Below, piece by piece: positions 50,102-61,654 of a stretch of 64,000 bases of DNA. The notes beneath the pieces are model-generated. The model ran no database searches. It was not told the DNA's origin and saw only the letters and a program-made list of their open reading frames with translations. The position numbers were made by a program, and so were the translations under genes. Source of the DNA: Scatophagus argus (lineage: Eukaryota > Chordata > Actinopteri > Scatophagidae); NCBI RefSeq assembly GCF_020382885.2, contig NC_058504.1, positions 11,770,519 through 11,834,518 of the forward strand, written 5' to 3'. Each line of letters opens with the position of its first letter. Position 1 is the first letter of the stretch.

Positions 50102-50227
50102 ACCCTATAAAGACACAATAACCCGTTTAGAAATGTTTAATAACAGTAGGACTCTTCTTTTGAGAAATGTATTGGTTTAGAGATGCTCCACTAGGTGTCA
50201 CAATGTATCCACAAGATGTGAGCTGCT

Positions 50228-50292
50228 GAAGCTTGGATCATCAGAGGACAGACTGAGAACATCCCATTGGTCACTCCTCGTCATTATGCTTC
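50228..50292 (-). promoter_or_regulatory. Type II SECIS element of selenoh
   Basis: Recruits SBP2 and EFSec so that the UGA at 52580-52582 is read as selenocysteine. On the minus strand, helix I pairs GAAGC (50288-50292) with GCTTC (50228-50232). The core quartet strands are ATGAC (5') and TGAT (3', 50240-50243). Helix II pairs GAGGA-GT-GAC with GTC-TG-TCCTC, ten positions with two central mismatches. The conserved AA comes 12 nt after ATGA. A mini-stem TGGGA-TGT-TCTCA follows the AA bulge, which makes it type II. It lies about 1.05 kb after the stop codon. Pairings were drawn by hand. Confidence 0.85.
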
Positions 50293-51323
50293 CATAGGCC
50301 GCGTCTTCTGGATTCCTGGGTGCGTGCAAAACAATGTTTTCTTGTTAAAACCTAAAATATAAATATACACTCTTAACATATGACTTGTTACAGCGCTAGT
50401 TACCTCTGAAGACCACCATTCTCAACCTGCAGCAGTGCAAACACTTGCACAAGCGCAAGGCACAAAGTAGTTTTGACTGAATTAAGTAAACCTGATTCCA
50501 CACATGCAGAAATTAGTATGCATTTCATTTTCAGACCTGCTAACTTCATAGTAGAGATGGGTCTACAACATTTAGCCTTCCATTAAGAGTCTCTTAGCTA
50601 CAGTCTAATGGTTGAAGGTTGGCTCTGTGTCATAAGCTTGACTAACAAGCAGTTACCATCTCCCCTAAGCTGGTGACTCATAAAAATGTAAAGACATGAA
50701 AGGAAATCCAAGTTTAGGTTATGAGACATGGTTCTGGAGGAAAAAATATAAATATACATAAGAGCACAGTGAATACAGATAAATAAATTATCTTACCAGA
50801 CTGGTAAAAACAAGTAATGAGCAATGAGTCACTGTGTTTTGAGAAAACTAATGTTGTGCTAAGAAGGTGCGACATTAAACAAAGAAATGTTTCTATAATT
50901 TTTTTCACTTTTTTTTAAGTGAACTGATGTCCACAAACCAGGCAGTTGAGAATAAACAGCAATATCAAAATTCTCTTGATATATGGATAAAACAAACAAA
51001 CAAACAAAAGATAATCAACTTTTAGAAAATGTTATTTCCAACATCAGCTCTGCATAGCTGGGCTTTGCCAAATAATAAACATGTATGTATATATTAATAC
51101 TTAAGTCCATATTTGCTTCCCTTGTGTAAATCAGAAAGCAGAACCCTTTTAATTTCAACTGTTTTTACTTCCAGCACAAAATAAGGTGCAGAGCTCCAGA
51201 GCTCTCACGTTTCATTTTACACCTGAATAAAATTATTTACCGACCGTGCAATCCTTGATGAATTTTACACTTAGTGCTTACTCTATTACATTATTCTGTC
51301 TGACAGATTTAACAAGACAAACC

Positions 51324-51329
51324 TTTATT
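51324..51329 (-). terminator. Proximal poly(A) signal of selenoh
   Basis: AATAAA on the minus strand starting 6 nt after the stop codon, followed by a T/GT-rich stretch (GGTTTGTCTTGTT). Use of this site would give an mRNA without the SECIS. Confidence 0.5.
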
Positions 51330-51335
51330 GGGCAT

Positions 51336-54078
51336 CTACTCAGCCTTCAGAGCCTCCTGTAGGGACGCAACTACAACATCGGGTTGAGGAAACTTCAGCT
51401 TACGAGGTGGACCCTTCTTTATTCCAGTCCACAGAGATGTTTCTTCACGAATGAGACAGAAGATAAGTGATATTATTCATGTGTTAACAAAAGCCTGTAT
51501 AGGACAGCAGTACAATCAAATGCCCTAAAGGCAATATATCTCTAGATCTAACATTCAGAATCTAAGTGGTCAAAAAGTGAACTGGTGTATCAACCACTTT
51601 ACTTTGGAGCAAAATAATCATATAAACTCAGTAAACACAGGGTACAGATTATGTGCAAATAGACAAGGGAGTTGCATGTATTCACACTTCTCATTCTTTG
51701 TGCTAACCATTTTTTCTGGCAGCTATTCTGCACTCCTGGTAAATACAGCCTTCTGTTGACTAACCGAGCAAGATTTAATGAGGCAAAGAGACATTCAATC
51801 AGAGTACAAGTGTTGGCAAGATTTTAATGTTATCACATCCTCTGGAGACACCTACGATTTACAACTAATGCAAAGCATTTCAAATGTAAAAATGAAATTA
51901 AATACTTTGGTTTGACTTTTTTTTCCATTTTTTGGAATTTTTTTTCTTTTAATATATTCACTTCTCATTCATTCTCAAGTTTGTGTTCATACCACATGCC
52001 TGTATACATGTCTGTCCACCAGCAACTCTGGAGGACCCTCCTCCTCCTGATAAATACTGTTTAACATGGAAACTTTTCCAAGGTGAAGATTTTAGTAAAA
52101 CAGTAATGAGTGTCCAAAGCAAGGCCTGTGACTTCCTGAGTAACTGTGGCATAATTCCTAGAGAGACACATGCTCAGTGATATTTGTCAATGCTAATACA
52201 GTTCTATTCACCACCATCAGACCCAAAGGCGAATAACCCATAACCCCAGAAATTAAAAGTAAACCAGGTGCATGGAAAGCGGGAGTTAGAAAAATACTGC
52301 AGATCTGTTGTGTGTAACTTTGTTGAACTGAACCTTTAATAGCCTCTACAAATAGGCAAAACTGCGATAAATACACTTGACTCATAATCATGATCTTCCC
52401 TTTGGGATGTCAAATGGACAGATTTCCCCTTTTTTGCCCTTCTCACCTTTGCCTCCATCCAGCAGAGTGATCTCGAAGCTGTTCCTGCGGGGTTTCTCGG
52501 GGTTGAGAACCACATTCAATTCAGGGTGGGCAGCCAGGAGGGCACATTTCACCTCCTCAGCATTACGCCCATAAACTCGTCAGCTCTTACTGCCAAAAAT
52601 AACAGGTCAACCGTCAGGTGGACATCTGTTCAGGATGTCAAAGTTATCCATGAGGACTGTGGTTGCGTATGATAGAGCAACTACGTACATTTACTCAATT
52701 ACTGTCCTTAAATACAACTTTGAGGTAATTTAACATTTTATACTACATTTTAGGGCACATTGACTTTGTCAAGAACAACAGGCAAGAAAACATATAAATA
52801 TCAAACATATAATACCTTGACGAAGTGGAAGACTTTATTATATGCGCTTCATGCGCTGAGAAATGGTGTTGCAATAACAAGTTTAGGATGCTGCTCCTTT
52901 TATTAAGTTATCAAGCTTCTTTGTCTAATGTCCAGCAGGGTGTCGAGTTGAAGAGCAAGAGATGGTTTCTTATCTTTCTTTTTGTTTTGTTTTTTTTTTT
53001 ATCCAACACATCAGTACCACCCATTCAGATGGCCTCAAATACTTCTACACTGCACCCCTTCAACAGGTGGTAAGGCTTTTGTCGAACTGTCCAATAGTAA
53101 TTCACTGCAGAGAAAACTGGGGTGGATTCGTGGCTGCGCATATGAATCCCCAAAAAATAAAATAAGAAAAAAAACAAAACAAACTTCGTGATCTACTATC
53201 TGTCTGAATGTCTGTAATCCTCCTACTACCAATGTAGGTGACAGAAGTTGGATGTTTTAGCCATTTATATATACTTTTAGCTGTTTAAAAAGTTCTTCCA
53301 CTGCATACTGCGGCAGCCGTGGCCTAGAGGTTGGAGAAGCGGCTTGTGATCGGAGGGTCACCGGTTCGATTCCCCGGCGATCCCCCCTTGAGCAAGGCAC
53401 TTAACCCCCCAATATGCTCCCCGGGCGCTTGATGCAGCCCACTGCTCCTGTGTGTGTTTCACTGCATGTAATTTGCCGGGTGTTGCATGTGTGTGTTCAA
53501 CTAAGGATGGGATAAATGCAGTAGTCAAATTCAGTATGTGTGTATGTAAATATATATATATACTGCCAATAAAAGTTGATTCTTCTGATAAAGTTGATAC
53601 TGTAACGTGTTACCCACCAGTGTTCAATAACCACCCTTCGGCCTTCCTGGCGGCTCTCCCCCTCTGCTCTGTCTTTCTTTTCCTCCACGGAAGGTTTGTC
53701 CTCCTCTGACTGAACCTCCGCTTTGCGCTTGGTGCCACGACGACCTGAATTTAGTTTCACAATAACACAAATTACGATTTCAACTTTCAAATTACTGTTA
53801 CAGAAACTCTTCGGCGTAGGTTAAATTTGTCTCTAAATATAGCCTGAACGATGTGTTTCACTGTTATCCATATAGCGGGCTAACGTTAAGCCCTCTATTG
53901 ATAACTCCATGGTAGTTTAGTTTAACAAAAATATCCCATGACAACCACTACACAACCCGCTGTAACGCTACCTGTACATTAACTAGACAAGACACGTCAC
54001 ATCGTAACGACGTTGCGAAATTAAGCAGTTGTATTTGTTGATGTCGCCTACAACACACCCACCTGCTTTGGACGCCAT
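51336..54078 (-). CDS. selenoh: Selenoprotein H (4 exons, in-frame UGA = Sec)
   Basis: SELENOH is a small nuclear/nucleolar thioredoxin-like oxidoreductase. Exons in transcript order: 54063-54078, 53618-53744, 52447-52589, 51336-51442. Phases match and give 130 residues when TGA at 52580-52582 is read as selenocysteine. The order is MASKAGRRGTKRKAE (basic nuclear signal), an acidic linker, VVIEHCKSUR with the CxxU redox motif (Cys48, Sec51), VYGRNAEEVKCALLAAHPEL, LNPEKPRRNSFEITLLDGG and LWTGIKKGPPRKLKFPQP. The Cys48 codon is split across exons 2 and 3 (TG|T). Exon 1 codes only five full residues. A SECIS at 50228-50292 supports recoding. Without recoding the protein would stop after residue 50. 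The exon 2 donor (GTGGGT) is weaker than usual and has a SINE close by. Upstream of clp1 in tandem. Confidence 0.95.
52580..52582 (-). other. Selenocysteine (UGA) codon of selenoh
   Basis: TGA in frame between AGC and CGA in exon 3, in the context C-K-S-U-R-V-Y-G-R that is the signature of SELENOH. It lies 8 nt from the exon's 5' border. Exon calling that treats TGA as a stop would lose this exon or truncate the gene. Confidence 0.95.
53311..53600 (+). mobile_element. tRNA-derived SINE
   Basis: The head carries RNA polymerase III promoter boxes: an A-box-like TGGCCTAGAGG near 53320-53330 and a perfect B box GGTTCGATTCC at 53363-53373. The body, with AGCAAGGCACTTAACCCC and GCAGCCCACTGCTCC, and the 3' part, with AAGGATGGGATAAATGCAG, are familiar from teleost SINEs. 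The tail has TATATA and a short tandem AAAGTTGAT. It sits in selenoh intron 2, antisense to the gene. Exact family and the last few bases are uncertain. Confidence 0.8.
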
Positions 54079-54108
54079 TGCTGTTACAAAACTTTCGCGC
54101 GCGCACTC

Positions 54109-54131
54109 CTTCTTCTTCTTCTTCTTCTTGT
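54109..54131. repeat. (CTT)n run at the selenoh 5' end
   Basis: About seven CTT units beginning about 30 bp upstream of the selenoh start codon, next to CG-rich sequence (TTTCGCGCGCGCAC). It probably overlaps the selenoh promoter or 5' UTR. Confidence 0.7.
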
Positions 54132-57100
54132 TTTTTTGTTTAATGGCGGATTGCAGCAAAGGTGCGTGAGTGCCTCCTACTATCCTGGAGTGTGGACAAA
54201 TACTAGATTCTCCTTATTGACCCAGCATCTTTTCAAGAATTTAAGCAAACCTTTAAATTTTCCTTCCTCTGAGCTCTAAATAAGCTCTTAAATTGACCAA
54301 AAATATTTGACTGAAGGGATTTTCAGCACAATGGATGAAACCATCAGGGAATTCAGTCGGTCAAACATGTAGCGTATGCTCATTTGTCAATAACCTATTT
54401 TTCAACAGAATACACATCAATTGGTAGAAACTATGTAGACTGCTACGTAGTGTTTGTAAGAATTACTTACCTCTTTGTGTGCTTCACCAGAGACTTTGCT
54501 TCTGCTCCTACCTTGAGTCAGAAAATTTCTGGAAAGTCACCTAAGTATCTTTCATGAAAAGCTTGTTCCAGTTTAGGTGTTTTAATGAATGAGACAAATG
54601 AGCTCGAGCAATGAGCTTATTTCTGTTTTGTTTCTTGTTGTTGTTTTTTGTCAACATAAAATGCTGCATGTGCTGTAACACATTTAAAAAAAAAAAAGTT
54701 TTCATTGTAAAGAAACAACTTTTGATACACAGATGGTGTGTTGTGACCTCTGACAGAAGACTCTTTTTTTTCTTCTTCTTCTTCTTCTTCTTTTTTTGGG
54801 TCGCATATTTGCGTCATCCCAGTCAGACCTAAAACCTAGATACACTTTGAGATCACCTCCCCCATCTGGCGATTCCAGCAGAAGATCTGTAATGTCATCT
54901 GCAAACAGTGGAACAGATGAATGTAGATGCCAGGGTTTGTGCTCCCTTATTCTATAAGTGCTGCATAATCCCCATAAGTAGACTTGGAAGAGACTGCTGA
55001 AAGACAGCATCCAAAACAAGCCAGAAGACATTGAGAGAAAACCCTGCTGAGCAACAGACGGATGTGTTTGAATACTCCAAAGACAAGAGCAAATATGGTG
55101 ATACCGGAATAGCAGTACTGAATCCCTGTGTCTCTCATTCCTTTCATATTGGACGTGGAAGTCACATTTTTGGGCACTCAGACAAATTGTCTAAGAGACG
55201 TCACAAGCTGCGTCTGTGCCAACAAACACGTGCAATGCAACCCCCCAGAGCGAGGCGGGTGTGACTGACTCAGAAGCGCACATCATCAATGTTCTTTTGT
55301 TTTTTTTGTTTTGTTTTGTTTTTTTTGTGAATGACAAACTCAGTGTCCTACTTTATCTCCACCAGTCACTTTTAACTCTTGCTGTCTTTGCCATATGATT
55401 CAAGCCTTCACTTACTGTGTCCCTCTTTCATGAAACAGATCAGACACAAAGACCCGTCAAATCTCTATTGTTTCTTTGGATCCCAATCTGTCTCTGTAGT
55501 CATTGCAGTGTATTTTTAGCCACATGCGTAAACCTTCAGAGGAGCGGACAGACTGTCGGGCAGATGCGCCCCACCTTCACCCCACTCTCCTCTTTCTGAC
55601 TCAGGATTGAATGTACAGAACTCCCCCACAATTCACAGTGTGTAGTCTCACAATCAACTACACACATTCATGCACACAGACACCGTATTTCTGTGCATAC
55701 ACACAACAGTAATAACAACAGATGGAAGATATTTCATTCGTAAATTCAAGGGGTTTTTTGTATGTTTGCTTCTCTCAGCTAATGCATCTTTGATTCTCTG
55801 GGAATGAGAATAACTCTTATATATTCAGATGTTTAACCATGTTTAATTCTTTGCTATGTACTCTTTCAGTGGCCTATTTGGTTCTTTGCAACATTACATT
55901 ACAATCACAAGCTGGTTCAGTTTAGAAACTCAAGTTTCTCTACGGCATTAAAAACGTGAATGATTCATTCAAAGACAGCTCATATAAAAAATGAAGTTGA
56001 CTGATGTTGAACGAACAGGCGAAATAAACGACCGTCTCGTCGCCCCACATGTTACTCTTTTCTTCAGAGTAACTACTCAAACCATACATTTGGGAAAATC
56101 TCATTTTAAGAACTTTGAAGAAAGTATGACTAATAAACCTCACATATTTTAATTAGATTGACAATGAAAGGTTTATTGTTTCTATTAAATTCTTGCGTGA
56201 TACGTTATAAGTGCATTTCCTCAAGTACTCTACATGAATACAGTTTTGAGGTACTTTTTTTGCTTTCATTTCATGCAACTTCTGCACTACGATTATCTGA
56301 TGGTTGTAATTACTAGTCCAGTTGGAGCTTCGTGTCACATTTCAGAAGTCTATGAGTTGTTTGCATCTCATCCAAAGAGACACTGACACTGAAACCCTGA
56401 CCCACAAGCTAACATTTATCAACTAGCTCCAATACGAAGTTCCATCAAAATGCTGCTTACAAACTGATGCATCAACATGTCCAATAAAGTGATTGCTGGA
56501 TGCAATGCTGATAAAACGTAATTTAAAGGACTTTTAATAGTAAAGAAATGCTTTTACTTTGTCGTATTGTTACTTTTCTTTTGTAAAAGATCAGAGTAGT
56601 TCTTCCACAACTGAATGTTCTGCAGTGCATTTTAAAAGTTGCCATACAACATTTCATTATAATCAGTTTATCACTTCCAATTTTGTTTATTTACTTGATG
56701 AATTACACAAGCCTCTGTGTGCTTCCAGGGTTATGAAAACCGTTTCAAAACCAATTGCATGAAATCAAACTCTATGATTTAAAAGCAAAACTTGATTTGG
56801 CATGTTGTGGATGTTCTGAAAGTTTCCCACTCAAGCCCTTGTGGTAGCATTTTATCCAGTGACACAACCAAACAACAGGCTCGTGATTGCTCAGTGTGAG
56901 AACTCAAAGCAAAGTCTCACTGTTTCTAAATAGCCAGTGTCTCCACTCAAAATGATTTATTCAGATAGTCAGAGGATCTCCTCATATCTGTGTTTTGGCT
57001 TGCTCTCTTTCCTTCTCCTTCCGCTTGGTGAGCTATCAAGGGCAGAGGTTCACTGGAGGCTCATATTCCCACAAGGTGAACAATAGGAGGTGGTCAGAGG

Positions 57101-59850
57101 GACAGTACTGAAGATATTTTTCATCAAATATGGATGTCGCATTGAGTGCAGCACTGCATTGTGGTATTGTGATTATGAACCTATTCTCTCCTTTGTCTCA
57201 GTCCCGGGCTCTCTGACGTCAGGCTGCCAGTCTCGGTTCATCCCATAAGACGTGTTTGATGGTGGACGTCAGCGAACACGCCAGTGACACATGAACGAAC
57301 ACGCCAACTCATACGAGCCAACGCACAGGCTTGGCCAAGACAAACATAACCATGAAGGGGTGGGGGGACTGTGTGACAGGCTTAGAGAGAGAGAGCGAGA
57401 GACAAGTGCTGGAGTGATAGGGGTTCAGACAAAGACTGAGTGACAGCATATGAAAAGCAGGCAAATGGACAAAAGAGAGGAAGAAAGGCAGAGGCGAGAA
57501 AAATGACAGAGTTGGGGGAGAATGAGTGGGCACAGAGTACGATAAGCACACATCATCAAAGTCTAGCGACTTCAGAGAAATCTGCTAATGGCCTGGTTAT
57601 GTTCCTGCTGGAGAAAACCAGTAAATATGTCCCATGGCCACCCAGGCAGCTGCTCTCAAGCGTAGAGGGCAAACGCCTACACTTCTGCCATGAAACAGAA
57701 ACTTGGACGAGTAATTAAATTGGTCACAATTTAAGTTTTTTGATGTGCAAGTTCTTAACGCTGGGAGGATAAGCTTTCGGAGCATAACTGCCACCTACAT
57801 AATTCTGGAAATTATGACCCACAGTTAAGTTCTTTTAACACAATGTACACTCAAAACTGCTTCTTAAGTTGCTGTACATCTCTACGAACGTTTACCATAA
57901 TGTGAAAAATTTATGAGTCTTTGAGGTTACCATCATCCTGTCACTGTTAACCACATGCTTGAATAGTACAAGCCAATGCATTTAGAACAACAGCAGTGAT
58001 CTACGGTCATTTGTTTTCAATCCTAAATAATGTCCATGAAAAATCTAAACCTACTGAAGTTTTTATCAAGTTTTTTTATCAAGACTTGAAGTCCTGAAAT
58101 TGGACTTGTTTTCAAATGTCCAAGATACAATATCATTCATTAATGTGCTTTATATAATATACCTCAATGAGTAGTACTAATATTCTCATTTCACTCTGCC
58201 AGAAGCATATTAGCGAACTATTCCTTTAAAACACAAATCTCCACACTTCGATTGCCTCACATTAAACACCAAATCCAAAAAAGTTGTGACACCGCATGTG
58301 TAAAACACAAATAAAAACAGTACATTGAACTGAAAACAGTACAACAAGAAAACACTGTATTTAACGATGAAACTAATGAATTTTACTGTTGGTTTATTTT
58401 ATTTTGCAAACATACCCACTCTGAATTTGATGTCTGCATTATGTTAAAAACAAGTTACACAGGTCAACAGGTTCATAGGCAACAGGTGATCATACCACGA
58501 CTGGGCATGAAAGGAGCATCTGATAGGCTCAGTTGTTCATAAGAAAGGACAGGTCAAGGTTCTCCGCTTTGAGAAGAAACTGTGCTGGAAAACAGTTAAA
58601 CAACATTTTTCAACACACAATTGCCGAGACTTGAGGGATTTCAGTATCTACATTCCATAGTGTAATTAAAAGATTCGGAGAGTCCAGAAAAAAGAAATCT
58701 CTGCACATAAGGCAGAGAGCACGTCGAGGAAATAAATGCCGTTAAGGAAAGTAATGTATGTGGGTTGATAATGATGATTTATCTCTTGTAAACTGTGACT
58801 GGAAGGAGTGAGGGAGCTTTCATCACAGAGAGGAGAGAAATAAATGAGGAGGAAGAAAGAAAGGTGAGAGCAAAGTAAGGTGTGAAAGTGATGAATAATT
58901 TGTGAGTTAGTAGACAAAAAAGATGAGAAGGCCGCTCAGCCAAACATCTCTGAACTTGAGCTTGAGTGTGTGTTAGTGTGTATTGGCACATGTAAGTGTA
59001 TTTGCATGTCCTCACACTCGCAAACACATGCATGAGTGTATGCATTGGCATCATCATCATCATCATCATCATTATCATGGTGAAAGTTAATCTGTTGAGG
59101 GGGTGTGCTGATTCCGGGACACATCGTCACATTTTCATCCTGTCGTTCTCCCCATTCAGCCCCTTCCCTGAATCATTAACAGACATACCCGCCTCCCCCA
59201 GACTCCCTGAATCCATGCACACTCACACATACACATACACACACATGCACATACACCCAGCTCATTCACCTCCCCCCCTTGCCGCCCACCCCCCATATGA
59301 TAGGGCCTGATATAGCTTCCTTCTGCACATAGAAAAGTGACTGGGGCGAGGACTGAATACAGCTGAGACTGGTGACCTTCAGCAAATGCACTCACACTGT
59401 CACACTTCACACACTAATGTACACACACAGACACACAACAAATACCACGTCCTCCACCCTTTTCTAAGAGGTTTGATGGGAGCACACTGATGTTATTCAC
59501 TTGAAACTTTTTTTCCTCACTGTTGATTTGCCCAGAGTTGGTAACTGAAACAGGCCATACAGGATGTTGCTGACTACTCATAATTCTTTATTTTACTGTA
59601 CTTAATTGTAATGTGTACAATTCTACATTTCAGAATGTTCTACCCCATAGCCTATAATTCAAAATGATGCCACTTTCGTTCGTTGATACTCAATCTAAAT
59701 TTGTCACAGTGTCAAGGTTTCTAGTATAGATTATTATCTGTGCGCACTGTGCTTGTGCTTATGTAGCAACTCACTGCCTGTGGCCCTTTATTGTATTCCT
59801 TTGTATCATCCTTAGCAACCAAGGACAAGAATGGAAAAACAACGCACAGT
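54132..59850. other. Gene-free interval between selenoh and rtn4rl2
   Basis: I found no recognisable coding exon on either strand. Contents are a second CTT/T-rich run (about 54766-54796), a T/G-rich run (about 55299-55328), AT-rich unique sequence, a CRE-containing segment at 57.2-57.3 kb and an ATC trinucleotide run (about 59050-59077). Open frames here are short or low in complexity. The interval could hold distal regulatory sequence for rtn4rl2, but nothing in it proves that. Confidence 0.6.
57214..57306. promoter_or_regulatory. Cluster of CRE-like and short direct repeats
   Basis: A palindromic CRE (TGACGTCA, 57214-57221), a half CRE (GGACGTCAG, about 57265) and two copies of CGAACACGCCA 25 bp apart (about 57270 and 57295). 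This is the most CpG-bearing part of the gene-free interval. A role as an enhancer or unannotated promoter is inference. Confidence 0.3.
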
Positions 59851-59866
59851 TCTGTTTGATTATTTC

Positions 59867-59872
59867 TTTATT
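59867..59872 (-). terminator. Candidate poly(A) signal of rtn4rl2
   Basis: AATAAA on the minus strand, about 1.8 kb after the rtn4rl2 stop codon. The stretch 59873-61654 would be the 3' UTR and shows no other gene. Confidence 0.4.
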
Positions 59873-61654
59873 TTTTAACAAAGCATACACTTTCTGAACA
59901 AGTTTTTTCACTGAAAAATACAGAATCTAACAGCACCACAGCATCTTCATCATTGTCTATGCAGAAAGTCACAGTCAGGGTTTGAGCTGACTGGTACACT
60001 ATGGAGTTATTAACAAATGGGGTTGACAAGGACCATATGGCCTTCATGAATAATTCAAATCACAAACAGGTCGGGTTGGCATTGTGTTGAACAGATTGCT
60101 GAGCAAATACTCATCCCGTTTTCCAAAAACACGCACTGGAGTTAGAAAGGTTCTCTAATTAAGTATAGCTTTTTGATTGTCTGTGGTCAGTAATACCATA
60201 AAACAGGGATATACATCACTGAAATCAGATGAACAGTTCAGAAAACAGTTTTAAAAATGACACACACATTCTGTGCATTTCTGAGACTATAAAGCTTTTT
60301 GAAACAGTTCTGGGTCATTGAGATGTGCATAAAGGACTTTTTCAACTTTCGGTCAATAAAGGAATTCGTGCATCCTCATACAAACACGCACAGCCACACT
60401 GATAAAAACAAACTGCACGTCCAAGTGAAAAGAAACAGGAGAACTGAGGCTTCAGACTACACAAAGAGCAGAGCAGGATTTAGCCCTGGTGTTCGGACAT
60501 TCAGACCAACGGGACAGACAGATGCTGTACGTTTAAAAGGAAAACGGACACATACACGCAGGCACTCATTTTAAGAAGAGACCAAATCAAAGTGGTCTTC
60601 TCAGTACTTTGGTTAAAGTCTACAATGGCCCAGTCCCACTGACACAACAAAAATGAAATCACACACACAAAAATCTGATATTTTTTTTTTTAAGAGAGAG
60701 ATAAAGAAATGGATGCTCTGCTTATGTTAAAAGTGAGCTCTGATGTGTTGAGTCTCATCAGACTTTTAAATGTTTTGGTTGTCTGAGAAAGGAAGGGACA
60801 AGACAGGTAAACATGAAGGGCAAAAAGGAATTTCCACATTTCTTTTGGTTGCCTTCTATTCACAATCTAAGCATCTCTTCTATCACCGTAAGCTGTTGTT
60901 TACTAAATGGTGGTAAAATGAAAAGTAAAAGCTAGTCTAAAATATAGAGCAGTTTTGCTATGAGTCTATGTACAGTGATGATGTGTGGTATGTACAAGTG
61001 TAGGTGGTGGTTTGCTGGCATCTCTGGGATCACATGGGATTTTGAATGTGAAGGAGGGAGGAGAGCCGCTCTTGGCAGCAGATCTAATAATCCTCTCAAC
61101 CTTCTCTACGTTTAGATGAATATCTAAAGCTCGTTCTGCTCACATTTTCTTTCCATTTCTCCTGATATTTTCCTTTTTGTTCATCCCAAGCCTCTCACAG
61201 CTTGTGCTAATCCACATCTTTCATCAACTACTGGTAGTGCCAAGTAGCCGGTCATTAATCAGCACTTGTATTCGTGATGAAAGAAATACGTTAATGACGG
61301 ATTAAGTAGCTGTAGACGCGTCACAACGCCTGCGTTGTTTACAGCTGTGATATCAAAAAACATCTTGAGACACCGCCTGCTGTTTGTAAGTTGGGTCTTA
61401 ATCATTTCATTATGTGCTTTTTAAAGCCTGTACTATTAAGCAGCAGCTACTTCAAAACTGAAATCCTGTCCTGCCCAACTCAACTGATATTTGCTCTTCA
61501 AAACAGCTCCCTGCTGTATTGCCTGTCTCCTGTGTCAGTGTAGCACCCCCCTGCAAGCCAAAGAGGTAACTGAAAGAATCAAGATCCAGGTTTTGTTAGA
61601 AAGAGCAGGGGGAGGAAATTGGAGGAGAAAAGAGGGTGTAGAGGAGAGAAGAGT

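Noticed and set aside
53363-53373. Perfect tRNA B box suggesting a tRNA gene
   Set aside because: The sequence lacks a cloverleaf with paired acceptor arms and continues into a conserved SINE body and tail, so it is called a SINE.
54702-55177. Minus-strand frames with an F-A-D-D string, reminiscent of reverse transcriptase, and a plus-strand 77-codon frame over the same area
   Set aside because: No other reverse transcriptase motif surrounds the string and the frame includes a CTT-run translation (poly Arg/Lys). I could not support a LINE or a gene.
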